Origin: Anaerolineales bacterium
Lineage (GTDB): Bacteria > Chloroflexota > Anaerolineae > Anaerolineales > Anaerolineaceae
Assembly: GCA_020060485.1 (NCBI GenBank)
Contig: JAGVAB010000052.1
Coordinates: 1-26,581 of the forward strand
Length of the DNA: 26,581 nucleotides
Reading direction: 5' to 3'
Each line of letters starts with the position of its first letter. The stretch's first letter is position 1. Under the pieces are notes generated by a model. It worked only from the letters and a program-made list of their open reading frames with translations. It was not told the origin of the DNA and made no database searches. Below, in pieces: positions 23,590 to 26,581 of this stretch. The position numbers and the translations under genes are program-made.

Positions 23590-24051
23590 ATGAAATCAAA
23601 ACTTTATCGCAGTCAGACAGACAAGATCCTGGGCGGTGTTTGCGCCGGACTGGGCAACTATCTCAACATTGATCCTGTTTTTGTGCGTCTGTTCTTTGTG
23701 CTGCTGGTTGTGCTGGACGGGGTAGGCTTCATGGCATACCTGATTCTGTGGATCATCATGCCTTCCGAAGAACGGGCTGCCCGGGATGAGAAATTTGAAT
23801 TCGACCAGGTGGGCGACCGCGCCCGCCAAATGGGCACGGAATTCAGCCAGGCGGTCAGCCAACCCAATCCGCAAGCCGCCAAATATCTGGGCATCGGGCT
23901 GGTGCTGGCCGGGTTGTTCTTCCTCTTTGAGAGGATTGTGCGCCAGTTTGACCTGCGCTGGTTTGCCTGGATCAACCGTAGTGTTTTCTGGGCATTGTTA
24001 CTGGTCGCCGCCGGAGTTATCCTGCTGGTGCGCGCCTTTAAGGAGAAGTAA
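23590..24051 (+). CDS. PspC-domain protein
   Basis: The 153-residue protein starts with a PspC domain (residues about 3-60): LYRSQTDKILGGVCAGLGNYLNIDPVFVRLFFVLL, then a membrane segment ending in WIIMP. Two further membrane segments follow, the last being FWALLLVAAGVILLVRAF, similar to the end of the first cluster gene. PspC proteins sense envelope stress or bind PspA/PspB. The start at 23590 is set by CGGAGGA about six bases before it. An in-frame ATG at 23569 overlaps the previous stop and is less likely. Confidence 0.9.
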   Translation: MKSKLYRSQTDKILGGVCAGLGNYLNIDPVFVRLFFVLLVVLDGVGFMAYLILWIIMPSEERAARDEKFEFDQVGDRARQMGTEFSQAVSQPNPQAAKYLGIGLVLAGLFFLFERIVRQFDLRWFAWINRSVFWALLLVAAGVILLVRAFKEK

Positions 24052-24053
24052 AA

Positions 24054-25142
24054 ATGGAAGACCGGGTTACACACAAACATTCTTCGTCTCATCGCACACG
24101 CCCCAGCATTTTCTTCCCCCTGCTGCTGGTTGCGCTGGGCGTGATCCTGCTGCTGCACACTGTCAACGTCCTGCCTGGCTCTGCCTGGAGCACCATCCTG
24201 CGCTGGTGGCCGGTGCTATTCATCACCAGCGCCCTGGATTCCATCTATCGCGGTGACGGGTATGTGGGCGCTGTCATCTGGGGCGGGCTGGGCGTCTTCC
24301 TGCTGCTCAGCAACCTGGGCATGCTGCCCAACGTCAGTTGGACGATGTTGCTACGCTGGTGGCCGGTGCTGTTGATCGCCATCGGCCTGGACCTTATCAT
24401 TGGCCGCCACTCGATCTGGTCGGCGGTACTCGGCCTTGTGCTGGGGCTGGTCATCATCGCCGGCATTGTCTGGCTTTCCCTGGGAATGACCCCGTCTGCG
24501 CCTGCCCAATCGCAAAATATGCAATGGCAATTGCAGGGCGCCAACAGCCTGGATGCCAACATCTCGGCAGCCGCTGGAGAAGTGCGCATCAGCGGCGGGG
24601 CCGAATCCGGCAATGCACTCGAAGCTATCATCACCCTCAGCGGCAACGAAGAGATCTCCGAATCCTATGTGGTGCGGGACGGCAAGGGATTCTTCGATCT
24701 GGATAACAAGGGCCTGTTCGTGATCTATCCCGCTTTTCAGGCTCCCTCGGACAGAACGGTCTGGGAACTGTATTTCAACGAAGATGTTCCTCTGCGGTTG
24801 AAGAGCCATTTGATCGCCGGTGAACAACATGTCGATCTGAAACAGCTTGACATAAGCTCATTCGACATCAAAACCATCTTCGGCAAGACAACCCTCCTGC
24901 TGCCAATGGAAGGCTCCTTTGATGGAAACGCCGAAGTGATCTTCGGCGAATTGGAGGTCTCGATGCCAGAGAATGCAGACGTGTGCATTTACGCCGATAC
25001 CGCCCTGACGGGTATTCACCTGCCGGATGGCTTCACCCGACAGGATGAGTTGATCCTCTCACCAGGAGCAAGCCAGGCTGGCGGGTGCATGCAAGTGGAT
25101 GTCAATCTGCCCATTGGCAGTTTGCGGGTCACGACCCATTAA
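24054..25142 (+). CDS. LiaF-like toast-rack protein (2)
   Basis: The 362-residue protein has a short His/Arg-rich cytoplasmic start and about five membrane segments (20-155) with the motif RWWPVLLIAIGLDLI twice. A soluble C-terminal beta domain of toast-rack type follows (about 160-360): SLDANISAAAGEVRISGG, HVDLKQLDISSFDIKTIFGKTTLLLP, AEVIFGELEVSMPENADV. It is a longer cousin of the first toast-rack protein and starts two bases after the PspC gene, with AAGGAGA inside the PspC end. It closes the cluster before a hairpin. Confidence 0.85.
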   Translation: MEDRVTHKHSSSHRTRPSIFFPLLLVALGVILLLHTVNVLPGSAWSTILRWWPVLFITSALDSIYRGDGYVGAVIWGGLGVFLLLSNLGMLPNVSWTMLLRWWPVLLIAIGLDLIIGRHSIWSAVLGLVLGLVIIAGIVWLSLGMTPSAPAQSQNMQWQLQGANSLDANISAAAGEVRISGGAESGNALEAIITLSGNEEISESYVVRDGKGFFDLDNKGLFVIYPAFQAPSDRTVWELYFNEDVPLRLKSHLIAGEQHVDLKQLDISSFDIKTIFGKTTLLLPMEGSFDGNAEVIFGELEVSMPENADVCIYADTALTGIHLPDGFTRQDELILSPGASQAGGCMQVDVNLPIGSLRVTTH

Positions 25143-25147
25143 CATAC

Positions 25148-25177
25148 AAACGCCCTCGCAAAAAAACGGGGGCGTTT
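25148..25177 (+). terminator. Hairpin at the end of the envelope cluster
   Basis: AAACGCCCTCG at 25148-25158 pairs with CGGGGGCGTTT at 25167-25177 (one T-G pair, loop 8). Only CCCATT follows, so the T-run is poor. The stem core is the same as in the terminator at 4829-4863. A second hairpin (CCCCC 25196-25200 with GGGGG 25211-25215) follows. Confidence 0.6.
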
Positions 25178-25366
25178 CCCATTAATCAAGATGATCCCCC
25201 AACCGATTGAGGGGGGCAACCGGCCAGAGGATCAATTTAATTGTAACACATGCAAGGGCAGAAAACACGCCGCCAGCGCATATGAATTCCAACCGGATTT
25301 CGGGATCTCTTTAAACAAAGTCTTGCTTTGCCATATCCAGGGAACTTTTTCAAATCAAAAGACGTC

Positions 25367-25406
25367 TATGATGTGAAAGCACAAATTCAGCGGCAATTTC
25401 TGCCGC
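25367..25406 (+). promoter_or_regulatory. Possible promoter and leader hairpin of the SIMPL gene
   Basis: TATGAT at 25367-25372 is a plausible -10 with a weak -35. Downstream, GCGGCA (25390-25395) pairs perfectly with TGCCGC (25401-25406) around the loop ATTTC, forming a small hairpin in the predicted leader before AAGGAG at 25420-25425. Confidence 0.35.
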
Positions 25407-25434
25407 ACAAAATACAAGTAAGGAGAACAATCGC

Positions 25435-26178
25435 ATGAATACCAAATTGTTTAAAGTTTTGACTGGCGTATTGCTGGCAGGGATGGTCTTGACCGCCTGC
25501 GGCACACTCCCGGCTGCCCAAACCAATGGATCCTTCCCGCCCTCGATCAGCGTATCCGGCAGGAGCGACATCTTTCTGACACCGGACGTTGCCTACGTTT
25601 ATATTGGCGTGCATACCGAATCAACCAATGTGGCGGATGCGCTGAATCAGAACAACACCCAGTCACAGGCTATTTCCAGCACCTTGCAGGATCTTGGCGT
25701 TGCCAAGGAGGACATCCAGACCAGCGCCTTCAACATTTACCCCTACCAGGATTATGGCCCCTTCGGCCCCAGCCCGGACGCAACGGAACCCCCGCCCACC
25801 AAATATGCAGTGGACAACACCGTTTTCGTTACCGTGCGTGAACTGGACAAACTGGGACAGCTTCTGGACAGCGTGGTGCGCAGCGGCGCCAACAGTATCC
25901 ACAGCATCGAGTTTGATGTGCAGGACAAATCGGAAGCGCTGGCCGAGGCCCGCAAGCAGGCCATTGTGAACGGCAATGAACTGGCCGCAGAAATGGCCCA
26001 GGCGGCCGGAGTCAAGCTTGGTGACTTGCAGAGCCTGAGCGTCCACGGCTCCGACAATGCCCAGCCAATGTACATGGATAAAGGCATTGGTGGTATGCGG
26101 GCTGCCGGTGATGTGCCGGTATCCGCCGGACAATTGAGACTGACCATGTACGCTGAAATGAGCTTCAAGATCGAATAG
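25435..26178 (+). CDS. SIMPL-domain (DUF541/YggE-like) lipoprotein
   Basis: The 247-residue protein starts with a lipoprotein signal (VLTAC, Cys22), so it is probably anchored to the outer face of the membrane. The rest is a SIMPL domain: ISVSGRSDIFLTPDVAYVYIGVHTES near the start, DIQTSAFNIYPYQDY in the middle, and a C-terminal region with EARKQAIVNGNELAAEMAQAAGVKLGDLQSLS. Some YggE proteins protect against oxidative stress, but the biochemical role is unknown. A Pro-rich insert (about 103-121) lies in mid-domain. It has its own upstream region and stands 292 bases after the envelope cluster. Confidence 0.9.
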   Translation: MNTKLFKVLTGVLLAGMVLTACGTLPAAQTNGSFPPSISVSGRSDIFLTPDVAYVYIGVHTESTNVADALNQNNTQSQAISSTLQDLGVAKEDIQTSAFNIYPYQDYGPFGPSPDATEPPPTKYAVDNTVFVTVRELDKLGQLLDSVVRSGANSIHSIEFDVQDKSEALAEARKQAIVNGNELAAEMAQAAGVKLGDLQSLSVHGSDNAQPMYMDKGIGGMRAAGDVPVSAGQLRLTMYAEMSFKIE

Positions 26179-26199
26179 AACCACCCGACACACCCATTA

Positions 26200-26232
26200 A
26201 ACCGGTCACTTCGACAAGCTCAGTGACCGGTT
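26200..26232. terminator. Inverted-repeat element after the SIMPL gene (dispersed repeat)
   Basis: AACCGGTCACT (26200-26210) and AGTGACCGGTT (26222-26232) form a perfect 11-bp stem with loop TCGACAAGCTC. It is followed by CTCTC, and may act as a terminator. The loop and stem core resemble the repeats at 13366-13437 and about 17463, so it is probably also a copy of a dispersed repeat family. Confidence 0.6.
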
Positions 26233-26289
26233 CTCTCAATAATCACCCCGCCCAATTCAGCATGACCGGGCGGGTAACCATCTTCTTGA

Positions 26290-26580
26290 TCAGTTTTCAC
26301 AGCCAGTATATTCATCAAAACCCATCTTTCCAATCATGCGTGAGGGGATGCTAATCCCCACGGGTTCATGTTCGTGATAATCCCAAAAGCCGAAGCTGTC
26401 ATCCCCAGAAATGCCCTGAAAGCTCTGCCATGACATTCTCAAGAAAGCTTGACATTTACGATTTTCCAAGACTGTGAAGGTCATCCAGACTAAAGTAGAT
26501 GCCAAATTCTGATGATCATGGGCTGCCCTCTGCCACCATTTCTCCCCCGGCGCGGATTGGATTTGTAGATCAGACTTCAT
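26290..26580 (-). CDS. Hypothetical protein, possibly cut by the window edge
   Basis: A minus-strand frame of 96 codons begins with ATG at 26578-26580, right at the window edge, so the true start may lie outside. The peptide is polar and Trp-rich (EKWWQRAAHDHQ, MSWQSFQG, FGFWDYHEHEP), with no signal peptide or membrane segment, and I recognise no family. It is convergent with the SIMPL gene, with the repeat hairpin between them. Coding status is plausible but unproven; the GC content looks lower than that of the neighbours. Confidence 0.4.
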   Translation of the reverse strand: MKSDLQIQSAPGEKWWQRAAHDHQNLASTLVWMTFTVLENRKCQAFLRMSWQSFQGISGDDSFGFWDYHEHEPVGISIPSRMIGKMGFDEYTGCEN

Positions 26581-26581
26581 A

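Overview
The window (about 26.6 kb, GC-rich, dense, mostly plus-strand genes) looks like chromosome of a Chloroflexota bacterium, probably Anaerolineae. This is inferred from gene content and style, since no rRNA marker is present. Supporting features are many small envelope proteins with repeated Trp-Pro membrane motifs, a CAP plus LysM surface protein with a Thr/Pro linker, lipoproteins with LTAC lipoboxes, a SurE with NWS and GINPYPN variants, and an acetamidino-nonulosonate type sugar cluster. No phage, insertion sequence, CRISPR array, tRNA or rRNA was found.

Region 1 (1-4863) is the end of a surface-sugar operon. It holds the C-terminus of a nonulosonate synthase (NeuB/LegI type), a UDP-GlcNAc 2-epimerase of the NeuC/LegG type, a PglD/NeuD/LegH-like acetyltransferase, then HisF2, HisH2 and a WbpG/PseA-type N-acetyl-sugar amidotransferase. 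The last three are the known trio that turns an acetamido group into an acetamidino group. The likely product is a sialic-acid-like (legionaminic-type) sugar carrying an amidino group. A strong hairpin terminator shared with a convergent phosphoribosyltransferase gene closes the block. Region 2 (5433-8335) holds rfbB and rfbA, the first steps to dTDP-4-keto-6-deoxyglucose, flanked by two long non-coding stretches rich in inverted repeats.

Region 3 (8336-12774) is a compact housekeeping run: an O6-alkylguanine-DNA methyltransferase, an EamA transporter, the GTPase Era, a YhhN/TMEM86-like membrane protein, and a two-part protein joining an unrecognised N-terminal domain to a SAM methyltransferase. 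Region 4 (12954-19571) holds single genes with their own promoters and terminators: a small lipoprotein, a YitT-family membrane protein (minus strand), adenosine deaminase, SurE, a CBS-pair protein, a CAP-LysM protein with a possible sortase signal, and a HEAT-repeat protein. Region 5 (19597-21280, minus) is cysK-cysE, the cysteine synthesis pair.

Region 6 (21516-25142) is a five-gene membrane cluster: a small LiaI-like protein, a LiaF-like toast-rack protein, a polytopic membrane protein, a PspC-domain protein and a second toast-rack protein. It looks like an envelope-stress module of the Lia/Psp kind but without PspA or a two-component system in view. A SIMPL-domain lipoprotein and an unrecognised minus-strand gene end the window.

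The observations most worth a second look are the acetamidino-sugar trio with an altered HisF catalytic position, the LiaF/PspC cluster built on a shared Trp-Pro motif, the LPNTA-tailed CAP-LysM protein, two apparently leaderless genes, the methyltransferase fusion, and a family of dispersed intergenic repeats.
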